In this document: positions 36,401 to 44,525 of the stretch, piece after piece | Layout: every line of letters begins with the position of its first letter | How positions within the stretch are numbered: the stretch's first letter is position 1 | From: Smithellaceae bacterium | GTDB lineage: Bacteria; Desulfobacterota; Syntrophia; Syntrophales; Smithellaceae | Assembly: GCA_030690945.1 (NCBI GenBank) | Contig: JAUYFM010000063.1 | Location: 1 to 64,000, forward strand | Length of the DNA stretch: 64,000 nt | Direction: 5' to 3' | Notes under the pieces: model-generated | Database searches by the model: none | Seen by the model: the letters and a program-made list of their open reading frames with translations, nothing else | What the model was told of the DNA's origin: nothing | Position numbers and translations under genes: made by a program

Positions 36401-37927
36401 ATGGTGGCGCTTTCTGGGGGCAAAAAATGGAAATTCGGAATCCTGTCGAGGCTGCTGGCCAAGACGGTATCCGCTGTAATCATGGCGGCCATTCTGGCAT
36501 CCTGCGGTGGTGGCGATAAAGGATACAGCTACACGGTCAGCGGCACGGTCAGCGGTTTGGTTGGCAGCGGACTGGTATTGCAGAACAATGCCGGGGATGA
36601 TCTGACCGTCTCTATCAACGGTACTTTCTCTTTTGCCACTGCGGTGCGCAATGGGGGTACCTATTCTGTTACCATCAAAACAATGCCGGGCAGTTTACCT
36701 CAAACCTGCACCGTTGTGAACAACAATGGTACCATCAACAACTCGCCGGTAGGCAACGTGTCGGTAAACTGCCTGGCAGTACCGCCTCGCTTTGCAATTG
36801 ACCCGTCAGGGCAATTTGCCTACGTGGCAAATTATAAATCCGACAATATCTCGGTCTATAAGATCGAGACCACCGGGGCTTTGACCCCGGGAACCGCCGT
36901 GGCAACCGGAACAAATCCCAACTCCATCACGATCCATCCATTCGATCCCGGGAAATTTGTCTATGCGGCCAATTATGGTTCCGCTAATATCTCCGCCTAT
37001 AAGATCGGGGCCGAGGGAGCTTTAACCGATGGTTCCACAGCGGGAACCAAAAACAATCCTTACTCCGTCACAATTATCCCGTCAACCGCAACCCTGTCCG
37101 GGAAATATGCCTATGCAGCCAATTTCGGTTTCCATACGATCTCGGTCTATGCCATCGATCAGACGAGCGGGGCTTTAAGCTTGGTGACCACAGTGGCGGC
37201 CGGAACAAATCCTCATTCCGTAACGATTGACCCATCGGGGAAATTTGCCTATGTGTCTAATGCAGGTTCAAACAACATCTCCGTCTATGCCATTGATCGG
37301 GACACCGGGGCCTTGATTAATCCAACAGTAGTGGAAGCCGGGACGAATCCCGCTGCCGTCTCGATTATCCCGTCAACCGCCACAACCCTGTCCGGTAAAT
37401 ATGCCTATGTGGCCAATACGGGTTCCAACACGATCTCAGTCTATAAGATCGACGAAACCACCGGGGCTTTGACTGCACCACAGTTGCCAATATCCACTCA
37501 AGGAAATCCGAGCGCCATCGCGATTGATAAGACAGGTAAGTTTGCCCTTACGGCAAATTACAGTAACAGCAGCATCTCCTCTTATACCATCAATCAGACC
37601 ACCGGGGTTTTGGTTTTGGTGTCCACACTACCCACCGGAACAAATCCTTACCTTGTCACGATTGATCCGACGGGTCAGTTTGCCTATACAGCCAATGTTA
37701 CTTCCAACAACGTATCTTCTTTTTCCATCAATGCCGGCACAGGCGCCCTGACGCAGGTAAACAACCCACCGATTAGCGCCGGAAAAAATCCTTATATGGT
37801 GACGATTAATCCGGCAGGTACTTTTGCCTATGTGCTAAACGCCGGCACCAGCACGATCCCAGCCACAATATCGGTCTATACCATTGATGGGAGGACCGGA
37901 GCATTAACGGCAGTGCCTATTCCTTAA
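36401..37927 (+). CDS. beta-propeller (YncE/lactonase-like) repeat lipoprotein
   Basis: A 508-residue exported lipoprotein (signal ending AAILASC). After a short beta domain (about 45-120) come seven or so propeller blades of roughly 45-52 residues, each with the pattern P-x-G-(K/Q)-F-(A/V)-Y-(V/A)-A-N followed by ISVYKI or ISVYAI and a TGAL turn (for example FAYVANYKSDNISVYKI). This is the lactonase/YncE type fold. The function is unknown; such proteins often bind partners or polymers at the surface. GAGGAGG precedes the ATG. The blades are also similar at DNA level (GGAACAAATCC recurs), so it may expand or shrink. Confidence 0.8.
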   Translation: MVALSGGKKWKFGILSRLLAKTVSAVIMAAILASCGGGDKGYSYTVSGTVSGLVGSGLVLQNNAGDDLTVSINGTFSFATAVRNGGTYSVTIKTMPGSLPQTCTVVNNNGTINNSPVGNVSVNCLAVPPRFAIDPSGQFAYVANYKSDNISVYKIETTGALTPGTAVATGTNPNSITIHPFDPGKFVYAANYGSANISAYKIGAEGALTDGSTAGTKNNPYSVTIIPSTATLSGKYAYAANFGFHTISVYAIDQTSGALSLVTTVAAGTNPHSVTIDPSGKFAYVSNAGSNNISVYAIDRDTGALINPTVVEAGTNPAAVSIIPSTATTLSGKYAYVANTGSNTISVYKIDETTGALTAPQLPISTQGNPSAIAIDKTGKFALTANYSNSSISSYTINQTTGVLVLVSTLPTGTNPYLVTIDPTGQFAYTANVTSNNVSSFSINAGTGALTQVNNPPISAGKNPYMVTINPAGTFAYVLNAGTSTIPATISVYTIDGRTGALTAVPIP

Positions 37928-37952
37928 TCCGACAAGGCAAACCATCGGAACT

Positions 37953-38052
37953 AATCAACCACCTCGCAGCAAACTGTCGAGGTATGAAATGAACGTCATT
38001 ATATCGCGAGCTCGCTACGGAGAATGAACGCTCGTCCCGCTTAAGCGGGATT
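37953..38052 (+). repeat. 100-bp dispersed intergenic repeat, copy 1
   Basis: The unit begins AATCAACCACCTCG and ends GCTTAAGCGGGATT, with GAGGTATGAAATGAACGTCA in the middle. Full or partial copies are at 47458, 50527, 54879 and 62380, all in the same orientation. It lies between two convergent genes. Confidence 0.85.
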
Positions 38053-38055
38053 CAG

Positions 38056-38090
38056 CATACATCAGGAACAGCTGCTATTCCTGATGTATG
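38056..38090. terminator. 13-bp hairpin after the propeller gene (possible terminator)
   Basis: CATACATCAGGAA and its exact complement (38056-38068 and 38078-38090) enclose 9 bases, just after repeat copy 1. It is a strong stem but lacks a clear T-run, so termination is uncertain. The rest of 37928-38228 shows no gene. Confidence 0.45.
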
Positions 38091-38228
38091 TAATCTCTTC
38101 CTCCGTTGCCAAGACAGCTGAGGTCTTCTCTGAAAACTTCAAACTCGCAGTTCTCATGGGTAAAAAAGAAGGCGGCCACTCCCGCCTGTCAGACAAGGAG
38201 CGCCGCCTGGTGTTCATGATAATTTCTC

Positions 38229-38513
38229 TTATTTCTTCTTTTTAGCGTCCGCTTTTTTGTCTTCCTTAACTTCAATCTTCTTTGCCGTCATGGTATATTC
38301 GATGGTGACTTTTGAACCAACCTTCAGATCGCCGGTAACCTTTGTTGCGGCATCGCGGGTCACTTCCCAGTTATCGTTGCCTTTCTTAACAACGATCACA
38401 TCCCCTTTAATTTCCAGAACCGGCCCGGTTACTTGATATGTTTTGGGTCCTGCAGCCAACGCCATTGTGGCAACAAAAATAAACGCGCATGCTAAAATCA
38501 AAACTTTTTTCAT
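38229..38513 (-). CDS. small exported protein, unknown function
   Basis: A 94-residue protein with a signal peptide (VLILACAFIFVATMALAA) and a mature part that looks like a small OB-type beta barrel (QVTGPVLEIKGDVIVVKKG, WEVTRDAATKVTG, GSKVTIEYTMTAKKIEV) ending in a lysine-rich tail. I do not assign a function; the fold pattern resembles small periplasmic DUF5666-like proteins. GGGGG lies 5-9 bases before the ATG at 38513. It follows the helix-hairpin-helix gene by 36 bases and is probably co-transcribed. Confidence 0.7.
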   Translation of the reverse strand: MKKVLILACAFIFVATMALAAGPKTYQVTGPVLEIKGDVIVVKKGNDNWEVTRDAATKVTGDLKVGSKVTIEYTMTAKKIEVKEDKKADAKKKK

Positions 38514-38549
38514 AAAACATCCCCCTTTACGGTTTAGAATCCACAATAT

Positions 38550-39212
38550 TTATTTGACAACAATAAAATCTTTGATGACATCAAATGTCTTTCCTTTAAT
38601 GCCACTGACCTTCATAACATCCTCAATCGTCTTATAAGGTCTGCCGTCAATAATAGCTTTAGCCTTTATGGGACCGATCTCAGGAAGTTTCTCGAGGGTC
38701 GCCTGATCTGCCGTATTAATATTAATTTTTGTGCCCGGAGCAAGTTTTGCGGCGGCAGCGAAAGTGGATTTAGCCGTTGCCTTGACATCTTTTGTTGCCT
38801 TGGTCACATCTGTTGCAGCCGCAGATGCCGGAGCCGTTACCTTGGTCGCTGCTTTCGCCGTCGTTACCGTTATGGGAGCGGCCTGAGCCTTTCCAACCGT
38901 AACCAAAGGCTTCATCGCCTCAATGGCTTTGGCACTGAGTCCCGCCTTGGAGAGTTCATCCACGGATTTGTATGGACGGCCGGCAACGATTTTTTTGGCG
39001 GTGGCGGGACCGACACCTTTAATCGCTTCCAATTCTTTTTGTGTTGCGCTATTGATGTCCACAAGAGCGGCAACGCTCTTTGGCTCATCAGCCTTTTTGG
39101 CCGCCTGCACCGGCGTTGCCCCTATTCCCAGAATAAACGCAGCGCACATCATCAAGGCAAAAGACATGAAACAATAATTTCTCAACATCACGAAACTTGA
39201 TTTCTTCAACAT
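38550..39212 (-). CDS. exported protein with two ComEA-type helix-hairpin-helix domains
   Basis: A 220-residue exported protein. After the signal peptide come two helix-hairpin-helix modules: DINSATQKELEAIKGVGPAT (about 52-71) and NINTADQATLEKLPEIGPIK (about 162-181), each followed by AKKIVAGRPYKSVDEL or AKAIIDGRPYKTIEDV. They are joined by an alanine/threonine/lysine-rich linker. ComEA-like domains bind double-stranded DNA during uptake; a DNA-binding role is likely, natural competence unproven. AGGAGG lies before the ATG. Two such modules in one protein are less usual than one. Confidence 0.82.
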   Translation of the reverse strand: MLKKSSFVMLRNYCFMSFALMMCAAFILGIGATPVQAAKKADEPKSVAALVDINSATQKELEAIKGVGPATAKKIVAGRPYKSVDELSKAGLSAKAIEAMKPLVTVGKAQAAPITVTTAKAATKVTAPASAAATDVTKATKDVKATAKSTFAAAAKLAPGTKININTADQATLEKLPEIGPIKAKAIIDGRPYKTIEDVMKVSGIKGKTFDVIKDFIVVK

Positions 39213-39396
39213 AACACCTCCTTAATTATATACTTTTTAACCTGCAATTTTATGGGTAGATTTTTACCAGAGTCGCCACACCTTGTCAAAGTCAATTCTG
39301 AAGACTATAAAAGCAGGGCAGTCTGTTCTTTACAATGAAACTGCTTGACTTCATTTACTTTTTCTAATAATTGAACTCAAAATAAGTGGGGTGACC

Positions 39397-39660
39397 ATGT
39401 CTGGTGGCAAAAAGCAAAGGCTTCATTTAGAATATCCATGTTTATGGATTTATAAAGTCATCGGCGCAAATCATGACGAAATGAAAAGCGCTGTTCAAGA
39501 AATTATCGGGGATCGCCAATGTAAGATATCGCTGTCCCGTCAGAGTGAAACGGCCAAATATATTGCCCTGAATGTGGAACTTACCGTGGAGAGTGAATCG
39601 CATCGAACGGCTTTGTATGAAGCGCTAAAAGTGCATCGGGCGATCAAACTGGTGCTGTAG
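39397..39660 (+). CDS. DUF493 (YbeD) family protein
   Basis: An 87-residue protein of the YbeD/DUF493 family, a small alpha-beta fold of suggested regulatory role. YPCLWIYKVIGANHDEMKSA (about 11-30) and the C-terminal ALYEALKVHRAIKLVL match the family. I start at the ATG at 39397, with GGGGTG 3-8 bases upstream; GTG at 39391 is the other option. It is a single gene. In other genomes YbeD lies next to lipB, but not here. Confidence 0.8.
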   Translation: MSGGKKQRLHLEYPCLWIYKVIGANHDEMKSAVQEIIGDRQCKISLSRQSETAKYIALNVELTVESESHRTALYEALKVHRAIKLVL

Positions 39661-39709
39661 GGAACGGTAACGCACGCGTCACGCTACACAATACAACGTC
39701 GCATGTCTC

Positions 39710-39759
39710 GTAGTGCGGGTTTTTAAACCCGCTTAAGCGGACATAAATGTCCGCTCTAC
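39710..39759. repeat. hairpin repeat with GGGTTTTTAAACCC core, copy 2
   Basis: Two hairpins in a row, GCGGGTTTTTAAACCCGC and AGCGGACATAAATGTCCGCT, inside GTAG/CTAC outer arms. The first shares its core with 30544-30598. Confidence 0.6.
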
Positions 39760-39804
39760 AGCCCAAAACACAGTGTCCGTCCTAATTTGCACATGGTAAT
39801 GGTT

Positions 39805-40392
39805 TTACGTCAATGATGATACCTGCCTGTCTTTCCAGAATCGCGCCATATTGCTGCGATGATTAAAAACAATCAGCGCAAATGCAGCCAAAGCGCCTGT
39901 GATAGCGGGTAACGCCCACAAAAAAGGCTCTGCCAACCCGACAGACAGCGTGGCCACCATAAAGAATGACGGAATAAACGGCACGCGCTTCACCCAGTAA
40001 ATCAAAACCCAGATCAGTGCGGCCAAGAACGCCGCCCAGGGCGCAATCAGCAATGTAAATCCTAGATAATTAGCCACCCCTTTACCGCCACGAAATCCGT
40101 GAAAGCAGGGAAAGCTGTTTCCAAGAACCAGAAAAAAACCGGCCCAAGCCAGCCACTCACCATTCATGTAATACCTGGCCACTGCCGCCACAGCTACTGC
40201 CCGACCGATGTCTAACGCAAAGACCAGCACCGCCCACGGCATGCCCGCCAGCCGATAGACATTAGTCGTTCCGGCGTTGCCGCTGAAACTCAAGCGAGGA
40301 TCGGCACGGCCTGTAATTTTAAAAAACAGAATCGCAAAATTGACGGACCCGGCCAGATACGCTAAAAAGCAAATTAAAATTATTATTTCCAT
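39805..40392 (-). CDS. plsY: glycerol-3-phosphate acyltransferase PlsY-like
   Basis: Integral membrane acyltransferase of 195 residues that transfers an acyl group from acyl-phosphate to glycerol-3-phosphate. The family motifs are LAGSVNFAILFFKITGRADPR (start), SGNAGTTNVYR and FHGFRGGKGVAN. It is the last gene of the acyl-chain cluster and starts inside the end of the dehydratase gene (10-base overlap), with GGAAGG before its ATG. Its place suggests that the cluster's acyl product is put into a glycerolipid. SFSGNAGTTNV departs slightly from the usual GSGNxGATN. Confidence 0.88.
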   Translation of the reverse strand: MEIIILICFLAYLAGSVNFAILFFKITGRADPRLSFSGNAGTTNVYRLAGMPWAVLVFALDIGRAVAVAAVARYYMNGEWLAWAGFFLVLGNSFPCFHGFRGGKGVANYLGFTLLIAPWAAFLAALIWVLIYWVKRVPFIPSFFMVATLSVGLAEPFLWALPAITGALAAFALIVFNHRSNMARFWKDRQVSSLT

Positions 40393-41228
40393 GTTCCTTC
40401 CCTAATCCACTGCGGCGGCCGCATGCGTCCCTTGGTAATGTCGCGCATACGCAGGCCGCTGATGCTTTCACACATTATACCCTTTTGATCAAAAATCCAC
40501 GCATCAAAAATGAATGGCTCGCGGCTCACATCTATGGGCGCAATCCGGGCCAGGTAAGACCCACCTTTTTTTGTGGAGCGATAAATGACCCTGCGGTCAA
40601 AGCCGATCGGGAAAGGAACGATATCGGTAAATCGCTGTCCCCAGACACAGGCCGCGTGCATCGTCGCATCCAGCACAAAAGGCGATCCCAACAGTTGGTC
40701 ATCAGCCTCGCCGCTGCCACCTGCAATATCCGCCAGCGCGCCTTGGGCCGAAACCGATAAGTCGGAGGAGATGTTTTGATAGGCCGCGCCGAAAGGAATT
40801 AGCTCGTGATAAATCGAGGCGGCGGGAACATTAATGCACTCGCTCGCCATTTTTCGGGCATCACGATAAGATAATGGCGGCTGAGGCAAAACCCTGTCCT
40901 GAGAAAATGTCACACGCGCATGTTCCAGGATTCGGCCCATTGCACCGTTATTTATTTTTATCGAGGTCAGAAGCGCGGCGCTGATACCGCTCTCCGAGGA
41001 CTCTATTTCGATTTGCGCCTCAAGTCGATTCGAGGCCGGATCGATGGTTAACATCCGGGGAAAGTGTGCTTCGGTAAGCATTTGGAGGTTTGCTTGCGGA
41101 TGATGGCTTCTGACGGCCTGAGCCATAACAATCAAGGCCTCCACAGCGGGGAAGATGACCTTCCCTTCAAAATAATGATCACGCAAATACGGCCTGATCT
41201 CGATGGTGAAGGAAAAGCGATTTTTCAT
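40383..41228 (-). CDS. polyketide-synthase-type dehydratase (double hot-dog) protein
   Basis: A stand-alone 281-residue protein resembling PKS dehydratase domains: RPYLRDHYFEGKVIFPAVEALIVMA carries the HxxxGxxxxPA-like segment (histidine near 18), and LGSPFVLDATMHAACVWGQR carries the aspartate of the DxxxH-like motif in the second hot-dog. It would remove water from a 3-hydroxyacyl group on an acyl carrier protein. The ATG at 41228 overlaps the thioesterase stop (ATGA), so it is coupled. Free-standing PKS-type dehydratases are rare outside specialised clusters. Confidence 0.72.
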   Translation of the reverse strand: MKNRFSFTIEIRPYLRDHYFEGKVIFPAVEALIVMAQAVRSHHPQANLQMLTEAHFPRMLTIDPASNRLEAQIEIESSESGISAALLTSIKINNGAMGRILEHARVTFSQDRVLPQPPLSYRDARKMASECINVPAASIYHELIPFGAAYQNISSDLSVSAQGALADIAGGSGEADDQLLGSPFVLDATMHAACVWGQRFTDIVPFPIGFDRRVIYRSTKKGGSYLARIAPIDVSREPFIFDAWIFDQKGIMCESISGLRMRDITKGRMRPPQWIREGTWK

Positions 41229-41710
41229 ATTTTGTCGGGAAAGGTTTGCCATAATTGAACCGTTTTGGGATCGACGGCCACCGGCTTGCCATCCGAGTTT
41301 GCCGCGCAGTGCTTCGTATATCCGGTACAGACCATGTACCCCTTTTCCGCGTGCGTGACGACATAGTCAAACTGCAAGCGCACACGCTCGAGATTCACCG
41401 GTCGCGTGTGGATATACATGACATCGTCATAATAAAGCGACTGATAAAAAGTAATGCCCAGATCAATGATGGGATAGACATAGCCGCTTTCTTCTATTTC
41501 CTTGTAGGAATAAGCCACATCTCTCATCAGCGATGTACGCCCGAATTCAAAATAGCGCAGATAGTTGGAATGATAGACGACTTGCGAACGGTCGGTATCG
41601 GCATATAATGTGCGGTAATTTGTTCGATGCCAGATCAGACCGGTGGTTTGATCGCGAACGTACTTCTCATTATTCTTGTATGTCTCCGTTACAAAGGGTT
41701 TGGGCTTCAT
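41225..41710 (-). CDS. hot-dog acyl-CoA/acyl-ACP thioesterase (YbgC/4HBT type)
   Basis: A 161-residue hot-dog protein. YADTDRSQVVYHSNYLRYFE (about 40-59) is the YbgC/4-hydroxybenzoyl-CoA thioesterase active-site segment with its aspartate. It would release or transfer the acyl chain from CoA or an acyl carrier protein. The ATG at 41710 begins one base after the ketosynthase stop with GAGGTG 6 bases upstream, and its stop overlaps the next start. It is thus tightly coupled in the operon. Confidence 0.83.
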   Translation of the reverse strand: MKPKPFVTETYKNNEKYVRDQTTGLIWHRTNYRTLYADTDRSQVVYHSNYLRYFEFGRTSLMRDVAYSYKEIEESGYVYPIIDLGITFYQSLYYDDVMYIHTRPVNLERVRLQFDYVVTHAEKGYMVCTGYTKHCAANSDGKPVAVDPKTVQLWQTFPDKI

Positions 41711-41711
41711 C

Positions 41712-42977
41712 TCATACACCTCGGAAAATCACACAGCAATTTGTACCACCGAATCCAAACGCATTGGACAGCGCGATTTCATATTTTTGTTTGCGGGCAA
41801 CATTCGGCACCACATCAATATCGGCGAGTTCCGGATCAGGCAAATGATTGATCGTCGGCAGAATAATACCCTGTCTCATCCCTTCAATCGTCAAAGCTGC
41901 TTCAATGGCGGCGGTTGCCCCCAGGGTGTGGCCGAGTTGCGATTTGTTGGACGATACAGGAATCCGTTCGATGCCCTTGCCAAATACTTCGCGCAGACAC
42001 TTGACTTCCGTCCGGTCACCTTTGGGAGTAGAAGTGCCGTGGGCATTGACATACTGAACATCTTCCGGTTGTAGCTCTGCATCCTCAATGGTTTCCCGCA
42101 AGGCCCGGATAATCGTCACCGGATTGGGACTGGTATAATGATGGGCATCGGATGTCCATCCCACTCCTAGAACCTCCGCTTTCGGTGTGAGGCCGTGAGC
42201 CTTGACGGCTTCTTCGGCAGCCAGAACGACTACACCCGCGCCTTCCGAAAGGACAAACCCTTTGCGGTCAAGGCTGAAAGGGCGCGAGGCCTGCGCATGA
42301 TTGCTTGCGGCGCGGTCATCAGGATACACTTTGATCGTGGCATTCATATTGGCAAAACCGTGAATCAATTCAGGCAGAATCGGCGCGTCCGCCCCGCCGG
42401 CCAGGACAAAATCGCAATCCCCGTCGCGAATCATGCGCGCCCCGATACCGATCGCGTGATTGCCGGACGCGCAAGCGCCCTGCGGTGAAAAGATAGGACC
42501 GGTAAATTTCAAAAGCATGCCCGCTTTGCCGGACGGCAGATTGGCGCACAAATTCGGCAGCAGATAGGGACTGACGCGCAGCGGCCCGCGATGTTCCAGA
42601 TCGTGCATGGCAATACGGTAGGCATCCGAACCGTTCAGCGCTGATCCGATCAGACAGGCCATTCTTGGCGAAATCCGATCATCCATCGTTATACCCGCGT
42701 TAGCGAGGGCTTCTTTGCAGACTGCCATCGTTAAAATCACAAAAGCCGCGTTCCAGTTATACACCTCTTTGGCGTCGGTAAAATCCAACTCCATGGGAAA
42801 CCAATCCGGTATCTCGCCGACAATATCGCAGGCCGATTCCACTTTGCAGCGTGTGACCTTGCGAAAACCCGATTCGCCTTTGACAGCGCGCTGCCAGGTC
42901 TTTTCGAATGTGCTTCCCAGCGGGGTTGCCATGCCGTACCCAACAACAAATACTCTGCGATTTTTAGGAGCTTTCAT
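41712..42977 (-). CDS. beta-ketoacyl-ACP synthase (FabF-like), first of a pair in the cluster
   Basis: Condensing enzyme of 421 residues. The catalytic triad is complete: cysteine in SPQGACASGNHA (about 165-176), histidine in NAHGTSTPKGD (about 313) and histidine in NKSQLGHTLGAT (about 348). It would extend an acyl-ACP by two carbons. It lies 120 bases after the other ketosynthase gene and 1 base before the thioesterase. Since all three residues are present it is not a chain-length factor. It differs clearly from the neighbouring ketosynthase, so the two may act at different chain lengths or on different substrates. Confidence 0.92.
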   Translation of the reverse strand: MKAPKNRRVFVVGYGMATPLGSTFEKTWQRAVKGESGFRKVTRCKVESACDIVGEIPDWFPMELDFTDAKEVYNWNAAFVILTMAVCKEALANAGITMDDRISPRMACLIGSALNGSDAYRIAMHDLEHRGPLRVSPYLLPNLCANLPSGKAGMLLKFTGPIFSPQGACASGNHAIGIGARMIRDGDCDFVLAGGADAPILPELIHGFANMNATIKVYPDDRAASNHAQASRPFSLDRKGFVLSEGAGVVVLAAEEAVKAHGLTPKAEVLGVGWTSDAHHYTSPNPVTIIRALRETIEDAELQPEDVQYVNAHGTSTPKGDRTEVKCLREVFGKGIERIPVSSNKSQLGHTLGATAAIEAALTIEGMRQGIILPTINHLPDPELADIDVVPNVARKQKYEIALSNAFGFGGTNCCVIFRGV

Positions 42978-43097
42978 AATTTACCTTATATCTTTTAAGC
43001 CGTCGTTCAATAATAACTGTAACCTTTTGATATCATAACCGGCATAAGGGGCCGTAACGTAATGGATAGAATTGTAACAGTTATTTCTTAACGGCCC

Positions 43098-44345
43098 CTA
43101 AGCAATTCGGCGCAAGATCAAACAGGAATTGCAGCCGCCGAAGCCAAAAGCATTTTTCAATACAAATTCCTGTTGTAATATCCGGGCGCCTTCAGGAACA
43201 CAATCGATCTGAATTGCGGGGTCATCAACATAATTGATCGTCGGAAGCAGGGTGTCCTTACGCATCCCCTCCATGGCCAGAATGGTCTCAATAGCTGATG
43301 ACGCGCCCATCGCGTGACCCAGTTGTGATTTATTGGCCGACACGGGTGGAACCTTTTTGCCGAAGATATTGCAAAGCGCGTCCGCTTCCACTTTATCCCC
43401 GATTTTAGTCGATGTCGCGTGAGCGTTGATTGCGTCAATATCCTGCAATTGCAAGCAGGCAGCAGCCATCGCCAGTTCGATGCATCTTTGCACGGTCGAC
43501 AGATTCGGCGCCACAAAATGGCTGGCATCCGATGTCATGGCCGAACCCGTCAGCTCAAATTTCGTTGCAAGTCCGTGCGATCGCGCAAATGTTTCCGTCG
43601 CCATGATAATACAACCCGCTCCTTCGGAAACCACAAAGCCTCTGCGGTTTATGGAAAAAGGCCGACTGAGTTTTTCCGGCGCTTCTGCATCCTGACCTTC
43701 TTTCGGACGATATGCGCCGTTCATGGTGGTAAAACCTGCTAAAATAGGTTCGACCAATGGAAAATCAACCGCGCCGGCAATCACCACATCCGCCAAATTC
43801 TGTTTGAGCATCATATCGCCGATAATCATGGACGTCACGCCGGTGGCACAGGCGGTGATGGTGGCGCTGATGGGCCCAGTCGCGCCGGTCAGAATGGAAA
43901 CCTTGCCGCCCACCATGTTGATGCAGGAATTGGGGTTGGCAAAGGGATGCGGCATTTTATTTTCAGCAATGATCTGGCGGTCCGCTTTCAAAATTGCATC
44001 CAGTCCGCCGACAGCAGAACTGAACGTAATGGCCACGCGCGGCGCGATAGCGGGCGTTATGTCAATGCCGCTGCGTTTCATTGCCCGGTGAACCACCAGA
44101 AGCGCATATTTAAAAATAGGTGATGTCCAGTGCGCCATTTCCCGCGGTTGTAAAAACGGATAAGGTTTGATATCCACGTCATCAACCTGACCGGCCACGC
44201 GCACGGGAAAATCAGCGGTGAGCGGAAACCGGGTCAACGGCCCGATGCCGCATTCACCCCGGACGGCGCGTTGCCACTGGGTTTCCAAATCCGTCCCTAA
44301 AGAAGAAACGGCATCATAGCCTAATATGACTGTTTTTCCGGACAC
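43098..44345 (-). CDS. beta-ketoacyl-ACP synthase (FabF-like), second of the pair
   Basis: Condensing enzyme of 415 residues with the full Cys-His-His set: cysteine in TITACATGVTSM (about 164), INAHATSTKIGD (His about 304) and NKSQLGHAMGAS (His about 338). It has an alanine where most family members have glycine in NAHGT. Its gene lies after the radical SAM pair, with the palindrome block at 44409-44492 upstream. The gap of 120 bases to the next ketosynthase holds nothing I recognise. The role is chain extension in the special acyl pathway. Confidence 0.9.
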   Translation of the reverse strand: MSGKTVILGYDAVSSLGTDLETQWQRAVRGECGIGPLTRFPLTADFPVRVAGQVDDVDIKPYPFLQPREMAHWTSPIFKYALLVVHRAMKRSGIDITPAIAPRVAITFSSAVGGLDAILKADRQIIAENKMPHPFANPNSCINMVGGKVSILTGATGPISATITACATGVTSMIIGDMMLKQNLADVVIAGAVDFPLVEPILAGFTTMNGAYRPKEGQDAEAPEKLSRPFSINRRGFVVSEGAGCIIMATETFARSHGLATKFELTGSAMTSDASHFVAPNLSTVQRCIELAMAAACLQLQDIDAINAHATSTKIGDKVEADALCNIFGKKVPPVSANKSQLGHAMGASSAIETILAMEGMRKDTLLPTINYVDDPAIQIDCVPEGARILQQEFVLKNAFGFGGCNSCLILRRIA

Positions 44346-44408
44346 AATAATCTTATCCCTTTCGATCCATTCATCGATGCATAGGCGCTTTTTTTATGGG
44401 TTGCCACC

Positions 44409-44492
44409 TTTGTTGGTTCAAGTCTCCGACTTGAACCTTTCTGGATATAGCGCTGAGCATTATGGTTCAAATCAGAGATTTGAACCAACAAA
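44409..44492. repeat. nested GGTTCAA palindromes between cluster genes
   Basis: Two hairpins, GGTTCAAGTC/GACTTGAACC (44415-44437) and GGTTCAAATC/GATTTGAACC (44464-44486), lie inside outer arms TTTGTTGG and CCAACAAA, so the whole 84 bases can also fold as one large inverted repeat. It sits between the radical SAM gene stop and the ketosynthase start. It is not a tRNA. Confidence 0.65.
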
Positions 44493-44521
44493 CTTCACGC
44501 TTCACGAATAACGCTTCACGT
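44493..44521. repeat. CTTCACG heptamer repeats
   Basis: CTTCACG occurs three times (CTTCACGCTTCACG, then CGCTTCACG). Similar blocks are at 52354-52410 and 62853-62955. Confidence 0.55.
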
Positions 44522-44525
44522 CTTA

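Noticed and set aside
44412-44486. tRNA T-arm-like GGTTCAAATC and GGTTCAAGTC
   Set aside because: Each is one half of a simple palindrome, and there is no acceptor stem, D-arm or anticodon arm around them.
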